From assembly GCA_032768795.1 (NCBI GenBank), contig CP136494.1, forward strand, positions 1,674,001 through 1,738,000: a DNA stretch of 64,000 nucleotides. Direction: 5' to 3'. The notes below the pieces were generated by a model. That model was given only the letters and a program-made list of their open reading frames with translations, was not told the origin of the DNA and did not search any database. Made by a program: the position numbers and the translations under genes. Every line of letters starts with the position of its first letter. Positions within the stretch are counted from its first letter, which is position 1. Origin of the DNA: Tremella fuciformis (lineage: Eukaryota; Basidiomycota; Tremellomycetes; Tremellales; Tremellaceae). Below, one piece after another: positions 47,242 through 58,315 of this stretch.

Positions 47242-48587
47242 CATGGCATGACATCGCATCCACTCGTGACCTCTGTTCCTCACCTTGCTCGATTTGGGGC
47301 ACTCGTCAGCATATCCGTCTTTCGTTGGCAACACTGCTGGCTACATGAGCCAATTCAATCCTTCGAGGCGTCTATGCTGTGACAAGCAGTCAACCTGTCG
47401 TACTTCTTGCGGTCCATCGGCGACTATGTCCTCAAAGCGAACAATGACTGCCACAATTTCGACTCATCGCTTCAGATTCAAACCTTCGACTCATTGACCG
47501 GACGTACACGGCATTGCCTACAATGGCATCCTTGCATCGTGTATATCGTGGAAGCACAGAACCATCCACAGTCGCTACACTCAAGAGCTCTCCGGCCTGG
47601 CTGTTCGTCTTGGCTGTCCTTAATGAATGTGCTATTGCCAGGTTAGATCCACCGGCCTGTCAGGTCGACATATGACCACGGCTAGCGTAGGGGCGTTTAC
47701 TTTCCCGGATGTCTGTCGCTGTTCCTCACGACATATCAGGGCAATCTGCTGGCGCAGCGTGGACTATCATATGTTGAAGAGCTCGAGAACACCCGTTATA
47801 TAGTTCGCTTCCGAAGGCCTGATAGCAAACGCAGCCACCTCGCCATTCCTGGCAACAGGAACGCAATATTGTGTACCTAAATCTTTCGACGCGAAGAGCC
47901 TTGGCTTCGCCAGCTTCGCGGTTATTGTAGTAGCAGAGTCATTGCAGCCAAGCCAGCAAGCAGGGAGTCGACTGGGCAGTCTGGGGTCCCGAAATTCCCA
48001 CTGTACAGACTGTTGGAATCCAGAGTACGGCGTGTCACGTCACAGGCACGGAGCCGTCGACGACAACCTTGTTTCGCTCTCTGCATCCCTTGTTCAATGT
48101 CGCCACCCATCCCCAACACCGCTTATGACGTCTTGCCACCTCTTGTGCACCTGTCACTCTACCCTGTACCCTGAACATCAGAGGATCAGAGCGCGCAACA
48201 TGGGGGCGATCGTAAAATCGTCCAGAACGATGTCGTGGAAAAAGCTGCCGCAGTCTGTGCCACACCACTCACCCTTTGTGGTATCAATGACATCATAGCC
48301 GTTTGCCGTACGCCCAGTTCCATTATGGTGGACATCATCATCGCTGCGGGCCAAGCGCAGAGGGTGGTGACGACATGGGTCACTTGCTCGAGCCAGCCCT
48401 CTCTCGCGCCCGCCCTGTTCTCTTTAAACCCAGCGTGCCACTCACGTACTCCCCCCTCTCTACCATTCAAACCCATTGTATCGCCGCCGAGAACCGTTCT
48501 CTTGTCATCATCACAACCTCACCCCCCTCGAGACGTAACTGTAGCTTTCTTACCACCACCCCCGTACAACTGTAGCAACACATCACC
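47242..48587. other. 1.3-kb intergenic region upstream of the HAM1-like gene
   Basis: Both flanking genes point right. No reading frame with recognisable motifs was found on either strand. The last 150 bp before 48588 are rich in C and T with few G, typical of a strongly expressed fungal leader. The remainder may hold regulatory sites or a non-coding RNA, for which I see no direct evidence. Confidence 0.45.
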
Positions 48588-51500
48588 ATGAGCGTAGCCC
48601 CCACTCACGAGTCCATCTCGGCCCGCCCGGGTTCAATGGGCGTCACCTCGCCCACATCGGGCAAGGAGATGCAGGAGGATGTCGCCAGGAAGATGAAGCT
48701 CTGGGGCGTCGTCGAGGCATTCCGGGACGGGTGAGTGGTCGTCATAGCGGGCGTACGCGAGCGATCTCATGCTGATACCCTAGACGCATGCCCAGCAATA
48801 CCCAGATCGACTCGGCTTTGGAGTACGCCATCGAGCACTCTCCCGTTGAGCTCAACAAGCTCTCCCCCGAAGGACGAGTCTTGATAGACGATGTCAGGTT
48901 AGCTGCACTGTTTCAGCTGTCTCGCAGCACGGTTGACCCCTCAGGGATATCATCGAGACCATGCGTATGATCGTACACGAGAAGAACGCAGACGAGCTGT
49001 TCCAGAATGCGGTCTGGTCCTCCTACTCTGCCGACCCATCGCGAGCCAAACAGTCCGGCGTCGTCCCGGTCAAGAAGGAGGACGTCAAGGCCGATGCCAA
49101 CCAGGCAGCTGCTCACCTTCGTGTCCTCATCACCCTCTTCCTCACCAACTCGGAAGCCCGAAAACTCATCAAAGACTTTGGCATCATCGGACGTGACCTC
49201 TTCGCCACCGGAGCCGCGAACGTGGCCCAACAGGTACGACCGACCGAAGAGCAGAAGGCAAAAGTGGACCAGGAGGCTCCCTCCAAGGAGTGGATTTCTG
49301 CCGATGGAAAGCGAGTCGGTCCCAACGAAACTCCAGAACTCCAGGTCAAGGGGCCGAGCGGCGCCGAGATCAGATATCACCCCAAAGATGCTCCCTCCGC
49401 CGCCAAGTGGGTCCGCGTCAGCCCCTCCCTCCGTGTGCTGACATCGCAGAGTCACGGATACCGACGGCAACACCCGTTCTGCTGGCGAGGCGTACGAGCA
49501 GGCTCAACAGGCCAAGGAGGATGCCAAGGCCCAGGCTGCTGACCAAGGTGGCAACCTCGTCGACCGTGCCAAGACTGAAGGTCGGGCCCACGCTGAAGAC
49601 GTCGCTTCAGCTCGCGACCCCAATGCCCCTCTGTCCGCACAGAAGGACCAGGTCTTAGGTCGCGCCAACGAGAAGAAGGAGGCTGCCCAAGGCGCCGCTG
49701 ACGAGAACATCGACCAAGACCAGGCCAAGGACACTGCCCGCGCCAAGGCTCAGCAGCTGAAGGAGAAGATTCCAGAGGAGCACCGCGCCAAGGCTGCCAA
49801 CGTTGTCAACGACACAAAGCAGTACATCAAGGACGAGTTCCCCGAGGAGCGTCGGGACCAGTACATCTACCGCCTCAAGAAGGTTAGCTCTCAGTTGTGT
49901 TAGTCAGAGATAAGCTGACAAGGTCAGGTTGTCGTCGAATGCCAGGAGCACAAGGACTACCAGGAGGCTATGGGCTGGTTGCTCGATGCCTTCGAGAACT
50001 ACAAGGGTCACGCCTCGCACGTCGCCAACAAGGGCACCAACGCTGCAGGCGACCTCACATCCGACCCTGGTCTCACTGACTCAACCTACCAGTTCCGGAC
50101 TTTGCTCGAGCGATTTGCCAATGACAAGCCAATGGACGGTGTGTTCAACGCCCTCGACGCTATCTACACAGATTCGAAGAACGACAAGGATCTGCACGCC
50201 TGGTTTTCGCACCTCGACGACTACATCCGTCGCATCTTGCTCGAGCCCGGATTCATTCTGGAGGACGAGAGCGACCGCGAGGGCCGCGAACTGCGTGAGG
50301 ATGGCAAGTTCTTCTTCCAGGGCAAGTACAAGGCCCATTGGGACTCCCTCTGGGACGAGGTCAAGGCCTGGGTCCTTGCCATGGGTGACGACCCGCTGAA
50401 CGTTCGGTAAGCTAGTTCGTCGGGCAACTCCAGAGTTATGACTCATCTACAGCTTCGGCGACGACTGGAAGCGCCTGACCAAGGATCTGCTCTTCAACGA
50501 GGAGGGCAACTTGACCTTCAAGCCGAGGTTGTGGAACGACCTACGCACCGTCATTCTTCCTACCGCTATCCGCCAGATTGGCTACGTGCCCATCCCCCGT
50601 GCCGAGTACAGCGACGACAAGATTGACCTCGTGATCGAGAACCTTGTACTGTCTGGCCCCAACCTGTTCCCGAACGTGGTTGAGCTCGAGGCGCACAACT
50701 CCTTCAAGTTCTCGCCGTATTCAAACATCAACAAGCAGCTTGATGTACACCACCACAGGTTCCGTCTTGGCATGAGTCAGATTCAGGCCGACATCCGCGA
50801 TGTTGCCTTCGCGTTCCGCCGCAAGTCTGGCTGGCCCAAGCTCTCCGACCATGGTCTCGCCGATGTCGTTCTCGCAGGCCAGGGTATCTCGATCGACGTC
50901 GAGCTCGAGTCTGTTGAGAACCGCCGTGACACTGTCTTCAAGACGAACCACGTCAACGTCAAGCTTGACACGCTCAAGTTCTCGATCCGCGACAGCAAAC
51001 ACGACTTGTTGTACAAATTCATCAAGACTGTTGCCACTGGTGTCATCAAGAAGGCTGTCACTGCCGCGATCCAGAACGCAGTTTACACCGCCATGGGTCA
51101 CCTCGACGATCAGCTCGTGGAGGTTCGCAACGCTATGGATGAAGCCAAGCAGAGCGACGAGACCACTCGCAAACAGGCACTCAAGGACCTGTACGCCAGC
51201 AAGAAGCAAGATGCTCAGGCAAAGAAGCAGGAGGCGGATGCCAAGACTGGTACTTTTAGAATCATTGGTAACCGAGACTCGCAGGTGAGGGCGTCGCAAA
51301 AGAAACTTCGCATGGCTAGGCTAACCCGTTAGCTCAACCCCGACCTCACCCACGACTCGAAGAACTCGATCGCCAAGCGAATGTGGAAGACCGAGGACCT
51401 CGCCAACTCTGGCAAAGAGTGGCGTTCGCCAGCATTCGATCTCCTCGACCCTCAACACCCGGCGGTCACAGGCGTCCACCACCCCGAGGCGGTTCAGGGC

Positions 51501-51680
51501 GCCGGTGCAGGCAAGAGCATCACGTCGAAGCTGCAGTCGGACGCTGCCGCCGAGACTAGGGCTGGTCAGCACCCTGGTACTGCTGGCTCAACCGGCGTCC
51601 AAGACGCGACCGCCGCCGGTACTAACGCTTACCAACAAGGTGTAGCGGATGGTCGTGCAGCGGCCTCATCGAGGGTGTGA
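48588..51680 (+). CDS. HAM1-like protein (HAM1-like N- and C-terminal domains)
   Basis: Start MSVAPTHESISARPGSMG. Exons give KLWGVVEAFRDG, RMPSNTQIDSALEYAIEH, then DIIETMRMIVHEKNADELFQNAVWSS and LRVLITLFLTNSEARKLIKDFGIIGRDLFA, the fungal HAM1-like N-terminal pattern. A charged repetitive section follows (Ala/Lys/Asp/Gln-rich with AQQAKEDAKAQA-like runs, about 49480-49790). The C-terminal half reads QYIKDEFPEERRDQYIYRLKK, MGWLLDAFENYKGH, RLTKDLLFNEEGNLTFKPRLW, VPIPRAEYSDDKIDLVIENLVL and DVAFAFRRKSGWPKLSDHGLA. It is long, soluble and lacks a signal peptide. Alternating beta patterns in the C-terminal part would fit a lipid-binding (TULIP/BPI-like) fold, which is inference. In fungi the family is associated with cell fusion or the cell periphery. 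About six introns; stop 51680. Confidence 0.85.
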
Positions 51681-52263
51681 GCGGCGAACCTGCGGGGCAT
51701 CTAGTGTATAAAGGCGCAGTGAGATATGCTTCTGTATAATTTGCTCTTTCCCTCGGATGCAGAATACCCCTCCTAGCGTAGTTGAGCCTCTATGATCCGA
51801 ATTCTCTTTGACGTAACGATGCATTGACGACTGTTCCTTGACAACGCAGGAAAGAAATCAGTCTCGAATGGCAAGTATCTCTAACTCGTCGAGTTTCTTC
51901 CTTTACCTCGTGCAATTATGATCGTTGCCATGCATCACTCTGTCTCTCCTCTGTATGAGTCATCTCACCACATTTCTGTATCGGTCCCCCACTCCTGCAC
52001 TCCCACGCATGCCACGCACAGACATTGGAAACGCGTGACAGCGTACAAGCTCTGCTTTCCGACAGAACGAAAGCTTCTTTTTTTCCTGATCAAGCCATGG
52101 AGTGATCGGGCCTCGTCTCAATCACACATTGCATCCTCTGTACATCTCTGACATCCGCCTCTCAATCTTCTCGATCGCGTCCAGCGGAGTGAGCAAGCAG
52201 CTAGTGCTCGGCCCTTGGGCATGCCCGGCCTTAGGGCGGCAAAAGGAGCCAGTCGTGGTCACC
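51681..52263. other. Intergenic: HAM1-like 3' end and lipase promoter
   Basis: 583 bp with no recognised exon; the part near 52000-52200 is pyrimidine-rich on the + strand, as expected of a leader. Confidence 0.45.
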
Positions 52264-55200
52264 ATGTCGGTCATTCGCGATGATGGTCACGACAGTGCCC
52301 ATCGTCAGCCATCGCCTTCGTGCGGTCTGCAGCTCGCCGCTCACCCATCATCCTCGGCTGCTATACTGAACATGTCGGCGCTCACCACGACTGCGCTCGT
52401 CCCGACTCTCCTCCCGGCTCGGGTGGCCGAGCTCATCACAAACCTCGCCATGTCGACGAGACTGACCCTGCGCTGTGTGGCGTGGGCCGTGGAGATCATG
52501 CTCGAGTCGAGCCAGCAGTCGACGCGGCTCTCCCTCACTCTCACGCGCCAAGTCCTCATCTCGGCCATCTCGTCCGCCCGGCGTGCCTACCTTCTCTCCA
52601 ATTCGGCGCTCTCCATGACGGGGCTCGTCTCTTCCCCATCGAGCACCTTGGGAGAGATGGACAGCGAGGACGACCCGTTTTTCCAGGTGCTGGACAAGTA
52701 TACCAATCTCGGCATCTATATCATCCACCATACGTTCACCATGGCCGAGCTGTTCGCCATGTCAGGCTTCTACCTCACAACTTCAGCTGTGCAGAATGCG
52801 CACTTTGCTGCGCAGGAGAGTGTGGCCATGTTCGATACCCTGTTCGGGTCGAACGAGTCGTCTCGCGCCCTCAGCAGCTTCATCACCCTTGTGCGCCGTG
52901 AGCTGCTAGAGGACGAGCGCTTCAAGGCGAAAGATCAGGGCAAGCTCGCCAGCCTGGCGGGGCTCACCAAGGCCTTGACCGCTTTTGCTTGTCTACAGTG
53001 CGCCACTTGGAAGGGTACGGAGAACCGATTTAAAATGAGCTAGTGAGCGGTGTGACGGGTGGGAAGGATGTCTCTGACACACAGTCTGTACGATTGCACC
53101 TTGCTCGAAGAAGCAGAATCGTCTGACAGCAAGTCGCCCAAGGCCCGCGCCATCGATAACCTCTCAGGAGGGCTAGGACCCATTCAGCTCCCTGCAGCAC
53201 GAACGAGAGCCCATCAGCTCTGCCGAGATGAAGGCCTTCCTGCCGACGACTTTGGTCGACCGTCTCCTTCTGGTTTTCCAGAGACGACTGCAGGTCCCCT
53301 CCTTCCCTCTGTTCTGCAACCCAGCTCTCACACACGATCTTCGTCCAGTGGCACCACCAAGTCGAGCCGACCGGTCAGCATGGACTATCAGGACATCGCA
53401 GACCTCAATAAATTGCTATCCGATCCAGGCGCACCGCCTGTTCCCCCTAAGATGCCTTTTACCCACTCACGATCCCGACCACACAGCGGGAGCCCTTTTC
53501 TCGAAGATCCGGATGATGAGAACACCGACGATTATACGGAGTCGATGATCACCTCGCAGATGCTCAAAGCCCAATACTGGATCACCGACCCGCCCGCTAA
53601 GCCCGCGGACGACGTTGATGACTGGATCACGCTCAATCCGAGAGATTGGGATGAAGAGTACGTCGCGTTCCCTTCTGCTCCTAATGGCACACCCGCTGCG
53701 CCGTCACGCACTTTTCGCGAAGCGCTAGGTCACCCGCACGATCATGTCGAGAACATCCAGTATGTATTGAAGACCATGACTCGCCGGATCATGCGTCGGC
53801 GACAAGCCTTCAAGCGCGCCATATCCGAGAAGGACTTCAACTTTGAGGAGGGAGTGGACATGACGGAAGAGTCGCAGTTCGACGAGACCATCCGTCGGGC
53901 AGAAGAGGGGTACTCCTCAGACGACTCTTTCAGCTTTCATCCCAGACCACATCGTGCTGGGCAACGAGCCCTTGCTCACCAGAATCCACCGTCAACTGTG
54001 AAAGGACTTACGTTCCGGGATCGCATGTCTTCCCTTTTTGGTCGGAATCGAGGGAGCCAGCCGGGCAACAGCTCCCCTTCTATGTGGGATCGCACCTCTC
54101 TCCTCTTCAATACAGCCACCAATACAACTGAGGAGGCCTCTTACCCTACGACCGCCTCAACAATCCGGCAGCGGCCTTTAGAGTCATCACCTGGACAGCC
54201 TCGTACAGATGTGGGCCTCAGGGATCCGGCTCGCTCTTGTAACGTGACAGCTAAAGCTCGAACACATTCTCATTCGGTGAGCGTGCAAGTCACAGAAGCG
54301 CAGATCTGTTCGCGCAAACGAGGCATTCGACTTTTCCCCCACGAGCCACTCGTGAAGAATATTCATCGTTTCATGAGATACTCGAGTGCTGCGTATGGGG
54401 TGGGTAATAAATGCAGCGTTTCTCCGCACTGACCCCTAGCAAAGTTTCTTACGGATCATGGGTTTCGGGGGCAATCAGGAGTACTCGTTTCGCACTACCG
54501 CTCGTCATCATGCCAACAGCTGGGCATTTGTATGCTCAGACCTAAGTAGACATCGTCAACTGACGCGATCAGGCGCACCACGCCAACATTCCCGTCGACG
54601 ATATTTTGCTATCTTCATATGTGGACACAACCCCGTTTACCACCAATGAGCCCCCTCTGGTCCACTACGTTGCGGTCGATCATAGCATCAAGGCGGTAGT
54701 TCTGCAAGCTGTTCCTACAATTATAATTTTCGAAGCTGATCAGCAGGACTTGCCGTGGTACTCTGGGTTTATCAGACATCCTGGTGGATTTGACTTGTGA
54801 ATACCGGCCAATTGATGTTCCGTGCGGGCGGGCAAATGCGGCATATTGGGTGCATTCGGGCATGTACCAATCGGCCCTTCAGCTCGTCAAACAGCGATCA
54901 ACCGTGCACCAGACGCTGGTCAGAGCGCTCGAAGCACACCCGACGTACGGACTGGTGATTTGCGGCCACTCACTCGGCGGTGGCGTCGCGGCTCTTCTGG
55001 CCATCATCTCGGCCATGCCAACGGATACCTTTCTGGATGAGAATTCGCACAAGGCATGTCCAGTGCACTTCCCCAGCATCGAGACGAAATTCGTCACGGC
55101 CTTTTCGTCGGGGCTCCCACCTGGGAGACCGATATATTGCTATGCATACGGACCGTCAGCAGTCGCTTCGCCCGACCTCGCTCGATACGCCGAAGGTCTG

Positions 55201-55853
55201 GTGACGTCTGTGGTGCAGAACACAGACGTGGTGCCGTGCTTGAGTCTTGGCGTTCTTCGTGACCTGAAAAACATCGCGGTATCACTGTACGATGAGCCGA
55301 ATATCGCAGAGGAGATTGTGGGTCGGGTGAGTGGGCAGTCACTTGACCGCCTCAGTGCTGAAGTTCAGGTGATCGGACTCAGGCAGCGCCCTTTCGGACT
55401 GCCCAAAGAAGAACGAACCAGGCTGGACGATTCTGATGCCCTAAATGACTGGATGACCAGCTTGATCAAGACTATGCGGGCGGACATGGATAACCCCAAG
55501 CTGTATCCCCCCGGTGACGTGTACGTCATGGTGAGTGGTGTCTGTCAGAATGGCTATGCAGGCTGAGAGATGTCAGGATCATTACGAGGTCTTTGTCACG
55601 AGCGCCATCACCTCGACCGACAGCACGAAGGCCGACATCAAGGCTCGAAGAGCTAACAGGGTTACGCTTCGCAAGTGTGATACGGTCGAGGAACGTTTTC
55701 GCGAGCGTAAGCACCTGTTGGGTCTCCAAGGTCGATTGGGCTGACGAGTAAGCGATCTTCTCGAAGAGCATGCTGCACGACCACCTGCCCACGAACTATG
55801 AACGATCCACCCAGCTTCTTCACGACGCGTTCATGACGACCGAGTCGCCGTGA
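52264..55853 (+). CDS. Class-3 (sn-1 diacylglycerol lipase-like) lipase with long N-terminal region
   Basis: Start MSVIRDDGHDSAHRQPSP (52264); ATG 52372 is an alternative. The N-terminal 250 residues have amphipathic or weakly hydrophobic segments (LGIYIIHHTFTMAELFAMSGF), followed by a phospho-site-rich disordered region with MDYQDIADLNKLL and RRIMRRRQAFKRAI. The lipase domain is assembled over several exons: FLRIMGFGGNQEYSFRTT, HHANIPVDDILLSSYVDT, LVHYVAVDHSIKAVVL|TCRGTLGLSDILVDL (oxyanion RGT), GLVICGHSLGGGVAAL (nucleophile Ser in GHSLGG), QNTDVVPCLS (likely Asp) and, after the last intron, SMLHDHLPTNYE (likely His). The stop is at 55851-55853. Such lipases release monoacylglycerol and fatty acid from diacylglycerol. 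The intron at 54704-54746 is GC-AG. Triad residues are assigned by position in the family, not by structure. Confidence 0.9.
54704..54746 (+). other. GC-AG intron in the lipase gene
   Basis: Donor CT|gcaagc, acceptor gatcagcag|GACTTG, 43 nt, with a likely branch site gctgat. Splicing gives VVL-TCRGTLGL, the conserved lipase strand and oxyanion motif; no GT donor yields the right phase. Confidence 0.85.
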
Positions 55854-55986
55854 AGGCAACACATTGTTGCTATTGATGACATGATGGGGAGAATGACTGT
55901 TGTGCCAATTCAATGAATGCTTGTTGTACAATTTCTCGGGGAGATTGGTCGTGTTGTAGGAGTGTGCACGGAATTATGCAACGTCG

Positions 55987-56435
55987 CTATGCCTGGCCGA
56001 GGTCGATTGTGTCCGGAAACCATCCGTACTCTCTGAGACTGACCATCTCTCCGCCTCCGCTGACACTTCTGACCTCTACGCCTTCTGCCTCGAGTCGCTG
56101 GCGTTGGCGCTGCACCCCCTGACCTTCGTCTCCGCGAGGCGAGATGAGCCCTTTTGACGAGATGACACGCTAACCGTTGGTCACGCCTCACCACGCTCGC
56201 ATGCTACTGACCTGCCAAGGGACGTCTGAGCCGCTCGGGAGCGCCTTGAGGGCGTTGCCCACATGCCGGGGATACCGCGGGTACCCTGCCAACTTGGCAA
56301 TGTGGCCTATACCCAAGGTCAGCGTCGATCAGGCGGTGCTCCGTTCTCGGGCCCACCATACGTCGTCACCTGGCCATGAGGAATGAGGCGTGTGATCTCG
56401 TACGTCTTGGCCGTGAGATCAGCAATGTCGCTCAT
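55987..56435 (-). CDS. ATL1: Alkyltransferase-like protein (ATL, Atl1-type DNA repair factor)
   Basis: Three exons from ATG 56435: MSDIADLTAKTYEITRLIPH then GQVTTYG, an intron, HIAKLAGYPRYPRHVGNALK then ALPSGSDVPWQ, an intron of 42 nt, and RVISSKGLISPRGDEGQG. QRQRLEAEGVEV and LREYGWFP follow, with the stop at 55987-55989; 118 residues in all. The fold is that of O6-alkylguanine-DNA alkyltransferase: the helix-turn-helix with the Arg finger region and the active-site loop. However, the acceptor Cys of the PCHRV motif is replaced by Trp (PWQRV, W57), which defines ATL proteins. ATLs cannot remove the alkyl group; they bind O6-alkylguanine, bend the DNA and hand it to nucleotide excision repair, as shown for S. 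pombe Atl1. Tail to tail with the lipase gene (133 bp apart) and divergent from MIA40. Confidence 0.92.
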
Positions 56436-56910
56436 TGACCGTCAAAAGGCGAGCAGAAGCCGGCCGGCTGACGATGCTGTAACTTAGATGTGGATTGGGA
56501 GTGAGGTGACCGTGGGAAAGCGGGAGTGACCGGATCGGGCGATCAGTCCGACTTACGAACCGACCAGCCAGGATTTTCAGCGTAGCTCTTACGGGGCGAA
56601 TTTCTGCGGGTGTCCCTGGAACGAAAACGGTAAATGGGGGAATTAAATAAGAAAATTCCGGCCATTCTGATTTCATCAGCACAATCCTAATATGCATTGT
56701 GTCCTTGCCAAATTGCCTTTCATCAGAGAATAAAGATCTATGCATGAGGCTGATGCATGGAATGATCTCTGTAGCAGAACCAATCGCCTACATAGCTACT
56801 GCCATACCCTGCCCTATCATTGCACCAAAATGGTTACAATAGCGCAAGTCTGACAAGACTGCAATAGGCTTGCCAGGTGGCAGCTGTGACATAGCCCCTG
56901 TGACCAGCTT

Positions 56911-56946
56911 GGCATGCCTATGATCATCTGATCAGCCTAGCATGCC
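56911..56946. repeat. Imperfect palindrome in the island
   Basis: Outer arms ggcatgc / gcatgcc and inner arms tgatca / tgatca are separated by a tc centre and a few mismatches. A smaller hairpin, agtct-gaca-agact, lies at 56847-56860. Confidence 0.75.
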
Positions 56947-57011
56947 CAACAAGCACTTGCGCATCTCTTGATGAAGTGCTTTAGCTTGCAACTAATCAAT
57001 GTTCTACAGTA

Positions 57012-57104
57012 CATCCGGCTTTGCCGGATGCTTGACCCGTAAGGGCTGCGATGGCTGCGCCGCTAGGCGCAAGGGGGGGTCTTGGGGGGGTGTCCCACCC
57101 CCCC
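57012..57104. repeat. Three consecutive perfect hairpins
   Basis: Stem 1: catccggc (57012-57019) with gccggatg (57023-57030), loop ttt. Stem 2: tgcgcc (57056-57061) with ggcgca (57066-57071), loop gcta. Stem 3: gggggggtg (57084-57092) with cacccccc c-run (57096-57104), loop tcc. A second G7 run lies at 57073-57079. Confidence 0.9.
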
Positions 57105-57356
57105 ATGTCTAACGGAACCAAAGAACAAGGAATTGCATTAGGTTTTCCAAATTGCCTGAGAACCAATAACTTGAATACCTGATTAGAAATTCAGAGCTAA
57201 AAAAGAATTGAAATAACGAGCTACGCCCTATCGCGCACTTTCCTGCACGATCTACCTAGTTACTTTCGTCATCGTCATCGTCGAGCTTTACCCACATACA
57301 TAGCCAGTGTCAAAAAGTGTCAAGAGCTGAGCAGACCGAGAGAACAGCCGAACAAG

Positions 57357-58315
57357 ATGCTTTCCAGCCTCCGACCCGTCGTCGCTCGCCATGCCGGCCG
57401 GTCGCTCGCCCGCCGCTCCGCTCCATCCGCCTCGAGAGCTTACTCAGCCCCCTCGCCCCGATCCACACCCCGGCTCACGCCCGCTGCTGCCCGGGCGTTC
57501 CGCACGGCCGGCTGGCTGACAGTTGGGCTGGCCGTGGGCGGGCTGGTCGCCGGCGAGAGCGTGAAGACAGAAGGGGCCGAGCGGGAAGTCCGGACGAGCG
57601 TGCTGGACCAGGACAGCCTCAAGGCGCCGATACACAAGCCGGGTGGGTCTTGTCGCGCAGCATGCAGACGGCAGACGGGGCTGGTGCTGATGCGCTAGGG
57701 TCCGACGACGAGAAGCCCGCCGGTGGTGCACCCGGTGCGGGTGTGGTCGAGAAGAAGAACGCCGAGGCCGCGTCGACGCAGGGGGCGTTCAACGAGGAGA
57801 CCGGCGAGATCAACTGGGACTGCCCTGTGAGTCTACCAGCCTCGCTCTACCTTCAGTATGCCCCAGAGTAGAGGAATGAGAGAGAGGGAGAGGGAGCCGA
57901 AAGAGAAGGGAACTGACAGCAGTGTCTTGGCGGCATGGCCGACGGGCCCTGTGGCGAACAGTTCAAAGCCGCTTTTTCATGTTTCGTTTTCTCAGAGGCC
58001 GAGCCGAAAGGCATGGACTGCGTCGAGAAGTTCAAGTTGATGCAGGACTGTTTCCGCGAACATCCCGACATTTACGGCGAGGAGATTGACGATGAGGACG
58101 GTGGGGCCGATGCTGAGCCTGCCACGCAGCCGAGTCAGGATGGCGGCAGGCCGGTTCCGCCTCCGCCGAAAAGCGAGCCCCCAGCCAACTCACCTATCAC
58201 CGCCGTCAGCCCAGAGGCGACCCCTTCAAAGGGTGCGTTCACCCCCGGTCCAGAATTCTGGGTGCCTCAGCTGACGCCACCAGGGACGACAAAGATCAAA
58301 CCGTCCTATCATTAA
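57357..58315 (+). CDS. MIA40: Mitochondrial intermembrane-space import oxidoreductase Mia40
   Basis: Start [20 protein letters not shown]: a classic Arg-rich presequence, followed by a single membrane anchor ([17 protein letters not shown]), as in fungal Mia40. After an acidic linker the redox core is [13 protein letters not shown], the CPC active site, then the twin CX9C helices [11 protein letters not shown] and [11 protein letters not shown], ending [10 protein letters not shown] Pro/Ser/Thr-rich tail follows to the stop at 58315. Introns are about 57644-57700 (donor gtgggt) and 57827-57922, the latter lying inside the CPC motif. Mia40 oxidises and traps small Cys-rich proteins entering the intermembrane space and is recycled by Erv1. 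All six core cysteines are present. Confidence 0.95.
57827..57922 (+). other. MIA40: 96-nt intron splitting the CPC redox motif of MIA40
   Basis: Donor CCT|gtgagt, acceptor gacagcag|TGT. The codons of Cys-Pro lie in one exon and the second Cys in the next. The intron is twice the usual length here. Confidence 0.92.

Larger units (their letters stand above)
56436..57356. other. AT-rich, hairpin-dense intergenic island between ATL1 and MIA40
   Basis: From about 56590 the composition changes to AT-rich, unlike the GC-richer neighbours, and no coding frame is seen. Embedded are several inverted repeats (separate entries) and G7/C7 runs. It may be a transposon relic, a nuclear insert of mitochondrial DNA, or simply an unusual promoter. 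It also must contain the MIA40 promoter. Confidence 0.6.

Noticed and set aside
57012..57104. Hairpins as a transcription terminator or CRISPR-like array
   Set aside because: Bacterial-type terminators and CRISPR are not expected in a fungal nucleus; the units differ from one another and have no regular spacers.
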